A DNA stretch of 30,702 bases from assembly GCA_900768265.1 (NCBI GenBank), contig CAAGCF010000033.1:1-30702 (forward strand), in the 5' to 3' direction. Source of the stretch: an uncultured Collinsella sp. (lineage in GTDB: Bacteria > Actinomycetota > Coriobacteriia > Coriobacteriales > Coriobacteriaceae). Of the stretch, positions 22,147 to 29,425 are shown piece after piece (positions within the stretch are counted from its first letter, which is position 1; the number at the start of each line of letters is the position of its first letter). The notes under the pieces are model-generated. The model was not told where the DNA came from and did not search any database. It saw only the letters and a program-made list of their open reading frames with translations. The translations under genes were made by a program, and so were the position numbers.

Positions 22147-22979
22147 ATCTTGTCCCCCTTTTCTATAAGGTCGGCCCTTCGAAACCACAGTCCACCCAAC
22201 GATAGGCATAGCGACATAATCACAATTGAAAACAAGACGCTCGAGCCCGCCGCGATTCCCTCTTTGACAATTCCGCCCCAGCGCAACAGCATCAAGGCGT
22301 TACCCAATAGCGCCCAATGTCGTGCATATGCCGAGCAGATCAGGTAGCTCATTAAAACCACAAACGAGACTGACGGCCCAAGCACAAACCCAACCGCTGC
22401 CTGCGCAAACGCAAGCGCCTCGAAAGCAAATAAGAGACCTATGAAAAACGGCAGCGCATCCGCCTCGGCAGCTTTGAGAAACCACGGCGCCAAATTAGCC
22501 AGCTGAAGCGACTCGCCATGAATGACCGCGCTGAACGAGGAGCTCACCACCAAGCTCCAAATCACAACAGAGCAAACCACCACGAGCAGTGAAAATGCCG
22601 TTACCGCCGCCACTGAGATAAAACGCGAGGCCCACCAAAGGGTTCTTGCCCGGCATCGAACAAGCGCTTGTAAACCAAGCCCGTGCAACGATTCGGTCGG
22701 ATAATCGAGTGTTGTATAGAGAATAAGCAGAATGAGGAATAGCCACCCTAGCGGAGGCACAAACATGACCCCGGGCCTAGGCTCAAACGGAGCAGATCCG
22801 GCAAACACGAGCGCAAGATTATCCGCAAACCCCAAGGTATCCGTCCTGACCCCATACACAGAAGACAATCCGTAGGCGTACACCAAGTTCGCAACGGTCA
22901 CTGCCGCAACCGCAATAAAAGCAATGATGTTCTTCTTCAAAACGGTCCTCAGGTCCGCGGCGACCAGCCTAAACAGCAT
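22143..22979 (-). CDS. ABC transporter permease 2 (278 aa)
   Basis: Six or seven predicted membrane helices, beginning with NIIAFIAVAAVTVANLVYAYG (about 18-38) and ending with VLFSIVIMSLCLSLGGLWF. An extracytoplasmic loop follows the first helix, as in ABC-2/DUF2705-type peptide exporter permeases. The start overlaps the upstream permease stop (TGATG) and its stop overlaps the ATPase start, so the three genes are translationally coupled. It is probably one half of a heterodimeric membrane channel. Function in export of, or immunity to, a peptide is inferred from the layout. Confidence 0.87.
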   Translation of the reverse strand: MLFRLVAADLRTVLKKNIIAFIAVAAVTVANLVYAYGLSSVYGVRTDTLGFADNLALVFAGSAPFEPRPGVMFVPPLGWLFLILLILYTTLDYPTESLHGLGLQALVRCRARTLWWASRFISVAAVTAFSLLVVVCSVVIWSLVVSSSFSAVIHGESLQLANLAPWFLKAAEADALPFFIGLLFAFEALAFAQAAVGFVLGPSVSFVVLMSYLICSAYARHWALLGNALMLLRWGGIVKEGIAAGSSVLFSIVIMSLCLSLGGLWFRRADLIEKGDKI

Positions 22980-23860
22980 CAGACCACCTCGCGTCTTTTT
23001 AAGAATCTCGCGGAAACCAAAGAAAAGACGAACAGCAAGATGATTTCCGCAACCCCCGCTCGGATGTCGGGCCAGTTATTTAGCGATTCCGACCTGATGC
23101 TGTTAAGAATGTTGCAGTTAAAGCCAACGCATGAAAGGACGCTAAAAATCCAGTCGTTAACAAAGTGCCATGCAACCATAATCAGATATGGAACGACCAT
23201 CGCCTTGATTCTGCTGCGGAACACAACCGACAGACCGGTCACGGCCATGGATAGAACCCCCAGCGCCACCGCATCGAACAGCGTATAAACCAGCACGTAT
23301 AACAGAGGCCGGGAATAAAACAAGCCAGAAAAATAGCTATGCAGATAGAGCCCGACGTAAGTCGATTCGTCGACTCGGGGGAGATACGCGGGAAACAGTA
23401 TGGAGACAATCAGAAAGTTCACGAGTAGCGGAATAGCCGTGACCGCAAACGCAGAGAGGAAAGCAGACAGCATCTTCACGTTCACGTATGCATTTCTAGA
23501 AACACGCGTGCAGATCTGTGCCTCGTACCCGCTCAAACGCTCGGACAGGCATGACCACGACCCGGCCAACATGGCAAGCAACGGCAGCGAATAGAAAAAC
23601 ACCGACGCTAACAACGGCGCGTTCGCGCTCACAACAATCCAGTTGCCAAAGCTACTTTCACGCGTTTGGCCGAGGTATGTCTGAGACTGCAGACCAATGC
23701 CGTAGCCAAAAGATAACAGCTGCTTGCGCTCAATTTCGAGCGTCCACCACGCCTCGATGGCAGCTGCCATCGAAATGGCAGTCGCCAAAATAAGAGCCAA
23801 CGCAAATATATGGTTTCCAAATATCTTGGATAACTCATGTCGTAATAGATTTCCATTCAA
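22979..23860 (-). CDS. ABC transporter permease 1 (293 aa)
   Basis: I take TTG 23860 as start because GGGAGG lies about ten bases upstream; an ATG at 23878 would contain that site. The product begins NGNLLRHELSKIFGN, the typical cytoplasmic lead-in of ABC-2 permeases, followed by about six helices and a large loop after helix 1 (IERKQLLSFGYG..GQTRESSFGNW). It precedes permease 2 with overlap. A 13-bp hairpin stands between it and the DUF2712-like gene, so the secreted-protein gene and the transporter may be expressed at different levels from one promoter. Confidence 0.85.
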   Translation of the reverse strand: MNGNLLRHELSKIFGNHIFALALILATAISMAAAIEAWWTLEIERKQLLSFGYGIGLQSQTYLGQTRESSFGNWIVVSANAPLLASVFFYSLPLLAMLAGSWSCLSERLSGYEAQICTRVSRNAYVNVKMLSAFLSAFAVTAIPLLVNFLIVSILFPAYLPRVDESTYVGLYLHSYFSGLFYSRPLLYVLVYTLFDAVALGVLSMAVTGLSVVFRSRIKAMVVPYLIMVAWHFVNDWIFSVLSCVGFNCNILNSIRSESLNNWPDIRAGVAEIILLFVFSLVSARFLKRREVV

Positions 23861-23879
23861 GCAACATCGCCCTCCCATT

Positions 23880-23911
23880 GGCCGGGCCGAGCGTTGCTGC
23901 TCGGCCCGGCC
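23880..23911 (-). terminator. Hairpin between secreted-protein and ABC genes
   Basis: GGCCGGGCCGAGC (23880-23892) is perfectly inverted at 23899-23911 with a 6-base loop. It lies 28 bases after the DUF2712-like stop and 20 bases before the permease start. Without a T-run it may attenuate rather than terminate, or stabilise the upstream message. Confidence 0.7.
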
Positions 23912-23939
23912 CTAATCACAACAAGAAGCTGCGGATTGG

Positions 23940-24452
23940 CTAGGAGGGAAGTTTGTTAAAATGGCCGAAGCAATCGGGGCTCCACTTTCCATAGACCGTG
24001 CCGTATCCGGACTCGGCCCATGCAGTCAGACGAGCATGACTGCGCCCATTCTCACGGACGAGGTTGTATATCTCCCATTTATCCGCATGGTTGGAGCGAT
24101 ACACGCCTTGCGTGCAATTCATGTTGCCCGTTCCTTTAGTGTCATAGGCACCGTCCACGTACAGGCGCAATGGCTTTCCCGAATAGCCTTGAATCCAAAT
24201 GTAGACTGAGGATGAATCTTCTTTCCGGCGATAGCCAGTTGCGCTCGTGCCAGAACACTGAAAAGCGAAATCTCTATCTTCGTTGTTCTTGCATGTGGCA
24301 ATTCCGGCATCCGCGCTCTGCGAAATGCTAGAAACCTGGGAAGTGTCAAACTCCTCTTGAGCAAATGATGCGGCAGGTGCACCCATCGACAAGCCCGCAA
24401 CAATCGCCAAGCCGACTCCGATTCGAGCAATAGCGCTCCTTGGCTTAATCAT
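23940..24452 (-). CDS. Secreted DUF2712-like protein (170 aa)
   Basis: ATG 24452 has GGAG seven bases upstream. A Sec signal peptide runs to about residue 32 (GLSMGAPAASFAQ, likely cleavage at SFA|Q). The mature part has FAFQCSGTSATGYRRKEDSSSVYI and closes with NLVRENGRSHARLTAWAESG, then GTVYGKWSPDC. This pattern resembles DUF2712-type proteins, small secreted beta proteins repeatedly found beside bacteriocin-like ABC transporters. Three cysteines remain after processing. It is first in the operon and follows a possible LuxR operator, so it may be the exported effector, a scavenger or an immunity partner. Confidence 0.7.
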   Translation of the reverse strand: MIKPRSAIARIGVGLAIVAGLSMGAPAASFAQEEFDTSQVSSISQSADAGIATCKNNEDRDFAFQCSGTSATGYRRKEDSSSVYIWIQGYSGKPLRLYVDGAYDTKGTGNMNCTQGVYRSNHADKWEIYNLVRENGRSHARLTAWAESGYGTVYGKWSPDCFGHFNKLPS

Positions 24453-24525
24453 GGCCTTCTCCAATCAAAAGCGGTTAACAATGCGTCGACGCACGGCAAC
24501 CTTTGCATGAATGGAGAAAGATGTC

Positions 24526-24566
24526 TGTAAACACTCGCTATTGAGTTGATAATCCAGGCGTTTACA
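24526..24566 (-). promoter_or_regulatory. Operator-like inverted repeat before the DUF2712 gene
   Basis: TGTAAAC (24526-24532) and GTTTACA (24560-24566) are inverted, 34 bases centre to centre, about three helical turns. The pair lies 75-115 bases upstream of the secreted-protein gene and touches the stop codon of the LuxR-type regulator gene. Binding by that regulator is a reasonable inference. Confidence 0.5.
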
Positions 24567-26697
24567 CGTTATCCACCTGCGATAACAATGAAATAAGCTC
24601 CGCTTTGTTCTTGATCTTCAACTGGCGATAAGATGCGGATCGCAACGCTTGCACCGTAGATGCAGCGTAACCGACATCCTCCGCAATAGCCTTTGTCGTT
24701 GCGCCCTCTGCCGTCATCAGCAAGATTTGCGACTGAACATCAGAAAGGGAGCGAGACATAAGCAGGGCCAGCTGGCGCACGCGGGCTGTTTCGGTGGACC
24801 CGTTCGCGCGGTACTCCAAGACGGCTTTCTCGTCCTCAACCGAGCGGGCGAGCGCGATGTGCGTGACGAACATGGGCGCAGACCAGCAGACGACCACCGT
24901 TGCCACGACGACATTGACAGCCGAACTATGCCCCAACAACGACGCGAGGAACAACGGCTTGAAAACCGTCAGATCCTGCACCATGTTGAGCAAGACAACC
25001 CAAACAGGAGCCATCGCCCCAAAGCAGAGCATCCATACCCCAAGCATTTTGCGCTGCGGACAGCTTCGCAGCACTATATACGTGAGCAGCATCCCCGTCA
25101 GTACCGCAAGTTCATGAATTCGCCCCCTAGTTGCTGCATAGATTAAAGCGGATACACCTATTAACGCCAACGGCACGATAGCCCGAGTATGGGCATGAAC
25201 CTTAAACGGGCGCAGCTTAACAGCGAGCGAAGCCATAGACGCTATGCCGCAAAACAGGACCGGTGCAGCCATCAACGGATCGCGTATGCACCTCCATGCC
25301 GCGATATAAACAAAAGCCCATTCCACGGCAGACAGTATCGCCCACACGCACGGGCTTCCGAGCCCAATCGCTTCGCCTGCCCTATCCAGATCAGCGTCAT
25401 GATTTGTCTTTACAACCGCGCAATACGGCGAAAGAAACAGTCCGAGGCCCAATGTATAGCTTGCAAGAGAAAAGGCGACTGCCCGCGTAACGCTGGATTC
25501 CCAATCACTATTCGCCATTACCAAGGGACCTGCCGCAAGGAAAATAAAAAAAGATGTGGGCAGATATCGAAGCAGCCGGTGCGTCCGAGCTAATGCCAAC
25601 ATATCGCCGGCATGCCGCTGCGACAGCTCAGACTCTACAGCTTCGCCCCCACCCGCAAACAGCGCCACCAGCTCACGCGAGCCCGCAACCGACGCCTTCC
25701 CGTATGCTCGGTGAAGCGTGGTCCGCACCGTCGATGGCTTCGTATCCGTCTCCCTGGCAATTTCCGCCGGCGTTTTCCCTTTGAGCAGCAGTCGAACAAA
25801 CTGCTCTTCTCGAGGCGACAGAGAGGGAGAAAACGCTCCCGCATCGAATGGGTCGGACGTGCGGGGGATATCCGAATCGTTGTTCCGCTTCTTCCTGAGC
25901 AACGTGCATACGAAGGCAGCAATAGCGGACCCTATCGTCAGCGACGCAATGATCGCGGCATCGTTTGCGAAGTATGCCACCTCAACAGCGGGAACAAGGC
26001 CAATGGGAACTGCTACGAGCACAGAACGGGCGAGCACGTCGCTCTGTCCCCGACCAAAGGCGCGGGGACAGCAAAGCAGCGGGACCGCAGCCAATACGAG
26101 ATAGAACAGAGGAATTAAAAGCATAAGGCCAATTGATGCGGCCATTACAGAGGGCATCCCCCATGGCTCGGGAACGACTCTCCATGAAACTCGACAGCAG
26201 AACAGCAGACAAGACAGGACGGCTATTGTTTCTGTAAAAATCGCGTCCTGCGGATGACGAGTTTCTCTTTCGTCAGCCCGCGTCGCCCCCTGCGTCAAAG
26301 GAAAGCCCGCCGTATCCCAAATTACATATGAGAGGAGCAACGACCCAGCAAAGCACGAGGCGCATGAAACGCCGCGCAACAGCCAGATAGGCGCAAACAC
26401 GAATGGAATAGAATCTCCGCGAGCATAGAAGGCCAAGTCGGCCCACTCGGGAACCGCCGCAATAGCAGCAAGGAAAATACCGAAGGCGCCAAGGAACCCC
26501 GGCCGCCTTATTTCTCTCCCCTTGCGGAGCGCAACACCGTGACCAAACGCCGCTAGGCACGCGCCAAGGATAACGAGCCAGGTCATTGCACCTGATACCA
26601 AGCCAATTGAAGATGAAAACCGGTGATAAGGGGTGACCGCCATTACGATAAGCACAATGGCGCAGGCAGATGTGGCAGAACGGCGGGAAAAGAGCAT
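24562..26697 (-). CDS. Double-headed membrane LuxR-type regulator (two TM blocks, two HTH domains)
   Basis: I choose ATG 26697 (GGAGG four bases upstream); the frame stays open to 26739. The 711-aa protein has a first membrane block of about seven or eight helices (to about 270), then a LuxR-type HTH at about 291-347 (LSPREEQFVRLLLKGKTPAEIARETDTKPSTVR.TLHRAYGK). A second membrane block (about 375-610) is followed by a second LuxR-like HTH at the C-terminus (SDVQSQILLMTAEGATTKAIAEDVGYAASTVQ). Coriobacteriia encode many membrane LuxR proteins with one block and one HTH. This appears to be two fused or duplicated units. It probably senses an envelope ligand and controls the downstream secreted-protein/ABC genes. 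Confidence 0.85.
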   Translation of the reverse strand: MLFSRRSATSACAIVLIVMAVTPYHRFSSSIGLVSGAMTWLVILGACLAAFGHGVALRKGREIRRPGFLGAFGIFLAAIAAVPEWADLAFYARGDSIPFVFAPIWLLRGVSCASCFAGSLLLSYVIWDTAGFPLTQGATRADERETRHPQDAIFTETIAVLSCLLFCCRVSWRVVPEPWGMPSVMAASIGLMLLIPLFYLVLAAVPLLCCPRAFGRGQSDVLARSVLVAVPIGLVPAVEVAYFANDAAIIASLTIGSAIAAFVCTLLRKKRNNDSDIPRTSDPFDAGAFSPSLSPREEQFVRLLLKGKTPAEIARETDTKPSTVRTTLHRAYGKASVAGSRELVALFAGGGEAVESELSQRHAGDMLALARTHRLLRYLPTSFFIFLAAGPLVMANSDWESSVTRAVAFSLASYTLGLGLFLSPYCAVVKTNHDADLDRAGEAIGLGSPCVWAILSAVEWAFVYIAAWRCIRDPLMAAPVLFCGIASMASLAVKLRPFKVHAHTRAIVPLALIGVSALIYAATRGRIHELAVLTGMLLTYIVLRSCPQRKMLGVWMLCFGAMAPVWVVLLNMVQDLTVFKPLFLASLLGHSSAVNVVVATVVVCWSAPMFVTHIALARSVEDEKAVLEYRANGSTETARVRQLALLMSRSLSDVQSQILLMTAEGATTKAIAEDVGYAASTVQALRSASYRQLKIKNKAELISLLSQVDNV

Positions 26698-26824
26698 ATG
26701 GCCTCCATAGCATGTCATTATATCGCTCGATCCACTCATCTATCTCCATGCCCACACCGGCCAACATCAACGATTAACGCATACTCCAATCCGAACCAGA
26801 TCACGGGCCAATTTTCCGCAGCCC

Positions 26825-26905
26825 CCGTCCCAAAGCGGGATACGGTTTCCTTTTGAGCGCCGGTTCGGAAAATGCATCCCGTTTTAGGCCGAAAACTGGG
26901 ACGCG
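26825..26905. repeat. Dispersed non-coding element (second copy near 13612)
   Basis: The run AAAGCGGGATACGGTTTCC..CCCGTTTTAG..CTGGGACG parallels 13615-13675 (AAACGGGACACGGTTTTC..GTTTTAGCTGGGAC). The matches are partial and in the same order. It could be a short repetitive element of the host or a vector-borne recombination site. No gene overlaps it. Confidence 0.45.
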
Positions 26906-26908
26906 CGG

Positions 26909-27001
26909 GCAGGAGCTATGCAAAGATAGCGGCCGTTGGCCTTGCGATCGGTCTTGCAATGGCGCTGTGCGCATCATTCGCGAAGTATAGGTCCGAGTTA
27001 A
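26909..27001 (+). pseudogene. Truncated second copy of the 659-1087 membrane protein gene
   Basis: The frame reads RSYAKIAAVGLAIGLAMALCASFAKYRSEL, versus KSYAKIAIVGFVLCLAMVLCASFARYRSEQ in the intact gene: about 22 of 30 residues identical. DNA similarity is high and stops abruptly at about 26909 and 27000. Only the signal/membrane segment remains. It has no ribosome site and its right edge coincides with the mobC stop codon. A second copy of the operon probably once lay here and was cut by insertion of the mob region. Confidence 0.8.
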
Positions 27002-27651
27002 AGATTTCTGTTGTCTGGTTCATCTGCCAAATAATCGCTTGGAATATAGTCGACGTGATAACGCTTCTCTAATTTCTCGATGAACCGGTCGACCTTTCGA
27101 GCATTTTGATAAACCTTTTCAAGCGTTCGGAAAACAGCTTTCTCGTTGTACGCGGGAAGCCCTTGGGCGTTCACAAAATACATCAGCTGATTGAGGTTTG
27201 TTCCTTCCTTCAATAACTCATGATGGAGTTTTTCAACTTCCGCGATGTCAAAATTGAATGATTCGATCTTTCCGTAAATTGCGCTGCGGCGAACCAGTTC
27301 GCTTGCAGAAATGCCGAGCGCCGCTGCACGCTGCTCAATTGCCTTTTTTTCTGGAGCAGTGAGCATTACTTGGAACGGAATACTCCTTTTTTCAGAAATC
27401 GGCTCGCCACGTTCATCGGTTTTACGCGATGCCTGTGCTCTCCTGTAATCCTCCTGTTGCTTATGGAGGGCCTTTTTCTTCCGATCAAGAACTTGCATTT
27501 CGTCATCGAGATCATCAAGTGAGATTTCCCGATGAATCAGTACGGATCGAATCAACTCAGCTTCCGTACAACCAGCTTGTTCGCAAAGTTGTTGATAGAT
27601 CTCTTTCTCTTCAGGAGAAACGCGAGCCTTTACGAATTCATTTCGTGCCAT
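26998..27651 (-). CDS. MobC-like mobilization accessory protein with two RHH units
   Basis: The 217-aa product starts at ATG 27651, with GGAG about eleven bases upstream. It has two similar ribbon-helix-helix segments: FVKARVSPEEKEIYQQLCEQ..CTEAELIRSVLI near the start and IPFQVMLTAPEKKAIEQRAAALGISASELVRRSAIYG in the middle. A helical region with LLKEGTNLNQLMYFVNAQG follows, a segment typical of MobC/BmgB relaxosome proteins. Such proteins bind oriT and help the relaxase nick. The oriT-like inverted repeats lie just upstream, but no relaxase gene is present. The stop codon falls in the truncated gene copy, so the 3' end lies at a recombination boundary. Confidence 0.82.
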   Translation of the reverse strand: MARNEFVKARVSPEEKEIYQQLCEQAGCTEAELIRSVLIHREISLDDLDDEMQVLDRKKKALHKQQEDYRRAQASRKTDERGEPISEKRSIPFQVMLTAPEKKAIEQRAAALGISASELVRRSAIYGKIESFNFDIAEVEKLHHELLKEGTNLNQLMYFVNAQGLPAYNEKAVFRTLEKVYQNARKVDRFIEKLEKRYHVDYIPSDYLADEPDNRNL

Positions 27652-27744
27652 TTTTCTACTTTCTCCGGAGTGGCCTCCGGAAAAGTAAGCAAGAAACTGA
27701 GGATTGGCATCCGTCACCTCTTGCTATGGTTGCCTAATTTTTTA

Positions 27745-27869
27745 GAAAGAGTGAAACCAACCCGCAAAAAGCGTGCTGCGTTCACTCTTTCCCTTTTCTC
27801 CGTGACAGGAGAAAAGCAAGATTCGTAAATCATGATAACAGGGACTACGGGCCCGGTTATCATGATTTA
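27745..27869. other. oriT: oriT-like cluster of three inverted repeats
   Basis: Three perfect inverted repeats follow one another: GAAAGAGTGAA / TTCACTCTTTC (27745-27791), TTTTCTCC / GGAGAAAA (27794-27815), and TAAATCATGATAAC / GTTATCATGATTTA (27826-27869). They lie about 95 bases upstream of mobC, the normal place for an origin of transfer. The third could also be a terminator or operator. The nic site is not identified. Confidence 0.55.
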
Positions 27870-29425
27870 TGTACATCTTGCAATCTCCGGAACGGGGATT
27901 GGGCGAAACGCAGTGTAGACGTGGAATGAGAGGCCTCATTCCAAGCGAGAGGCCTCGCGGCGTCGTAACTGCGTGAAGACCGTGAGCGAAAGCGAAATTT
28001 TAACGCGAAGGATGCTGAGCGTTAGAAGGTCGCTGTAGCGAGAGCGAAGCGATATTGCGAATGCGAGGGATGCCGAGTATTTGCAATATCGCGCAGCGGG
28101 TTTGCGCCGCCCGCGGCGCAAACATTCGACTTGTCGAATCGTTTTTCGCAACACCGGCGAAAAAGTTGAGGCAGCTTTCGACAATTTCAATGGCGCGGAG
28201 AGTCATTAGCGTGACTCGCAGCGCTGTTGGATTTGTCGAAAGGTGACGCGGCTCGCATTGCGATTCGGATTAGCGAGTCGGTTTTCATGCGGCGGTCAAG
28301 CCGCCTATGATCGCGACCTTCGGTCGCTATCGATTTTCAAATCGCGTTTTGTTTTGACGCGAGTTGAGATGCGAAACGAAAAACCGAAACGCCCGCGCGA
28401 GCCGTTTCGACTTTTGCGCAGGCGTTTCGAATCAAATGAAAATCAATACGATGAGTTTTTGAGTTTCACGCTTCATAACAGATTTAAAAACTACGGCGTC
28501 GATTCCAACTGCCATCAATCAACCGATGCAGTCGCAGTCAACTTACCGACCCAGGTCCAAGGGCGGAGCCCTGGCAAGAGCCAACGGCTGCGAACTTGTG
28601 GCTACATTTACGATGGAGGTACAAGTTCGCGTCTCTTGCGAGATTTTTCATCTCACAGCACATTTCACGGCAAACCATCGCCGCGCTTAGATCGCCTCGG
28701 TGTCCGGTGGCTGTCCGGTAGCGAACCTTTTACCGAGACGCACCGGAGACATTGCGTAACTGTGTCATGCCGCAACAATGTAAAAGTGTGACTGCCGAAC
28801 TGTGTAATAACGCAATAACGTAACAACGTTATTGCGTCACTTTTTAACGCCGCCAAGGGCGCCGGGTTTTTAGGGCAGAGCCCTAGTGCGCCGCCGGGCT
28901 TTGTACGGCGGCGCACGACACTTGCGGAAAATTTTCAGGCGCGATTAGTTCAATGTTCAATTGTTCTGCTATTCCACAGTCACGTTGTTCTGTTATTTCG
29001 ATTTGCCGTAATCGCGTTATCGCACAGCTACGCCACTACGTAGTTACGTTATGACACAGTTGCGTTGTGTCATAGTTCGGTTCCGCAAGAGTCGTACGCC
29101 GCCGTACAAAACTGCGTTTTGCCCGGCGGCGTACGATTTAGGGCTCTGCCCTAAAACCCGGCACACGGCAAAACGAAATAACAGAACTATGTAATAACGA
29201 CATTACGTAAATACGGCATTGCTGAAAAAGTGAATACCGTTGATACTCCCCGTAGTTGAAACCAGGGGTTTTACGACGGTTTTGATAATCTATGTGGTCA
29301 ATATGATGCCGTTGAACCCGCATATCGATACCGCTCAGCCATTCGCCTCGCCCCCGTCGCACGCATCTTCATCCGGTCTGTTACTTTTAATCTAACAATT
29401 CTTTGAGGAACGTAGGTGCTTCTAA
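27870..29425. other. 1.5-kb structured non-coding region
   Basis: I see no credible gene. The stretch has dense hairpins, such as GGAATGAGaggcCTCATTCC at about 27920, TTGCGCCGcccGCGGCGCAA at about 28105 and GGCGGTcaaGCCGCC at about 28290. A nested hairpin at 28574-28639 pairs GCAAGAG with CTCTTGC and GCGAACTTGT with ACAAGTTCGC, leaving a GGAGGT-bearing loop. From 28750 to 29220 it is filled with short TAACG/GTAAC words. The local base pattern differs from the coding parts and suggests a foreign mobilization segment. Confidence 0.6.
28861..29162. repeat. Long imperfect inverted repeat with ~70-80-bp arms
   Basis: The left arm (28861-28928) reads GCCGGGTTTTTAGGGCAGAG, then CCCTA, and a GCCGCCGGGC..GTACGGCGGCG hairpin, ending CTTGCGGAA. 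Its reverse complement with small changes occupies 29081-29162. About 150 bases lie between. Each arm also folds on itself. It resembles a miniature inverted-repeat element or a mob-region terminator pair. Confidence 0.7.

Noticed and set aside
28243..28791. A 182-codon plus-strand open frame in the structured region
   Set aside because: It runs through several hairpins, has no ribosome site and no protein-like hydrophobic pattern.
29138..29362. A 74-codon minus-strand frame (RVQRHHIDHIDYQNRRKTPGF...)
   Set aside because: The first third looks protein-like, but it has no ribosome site and runs into the inverted-repeat arm. I could not support a gene, so it is left within the non-coding entry.
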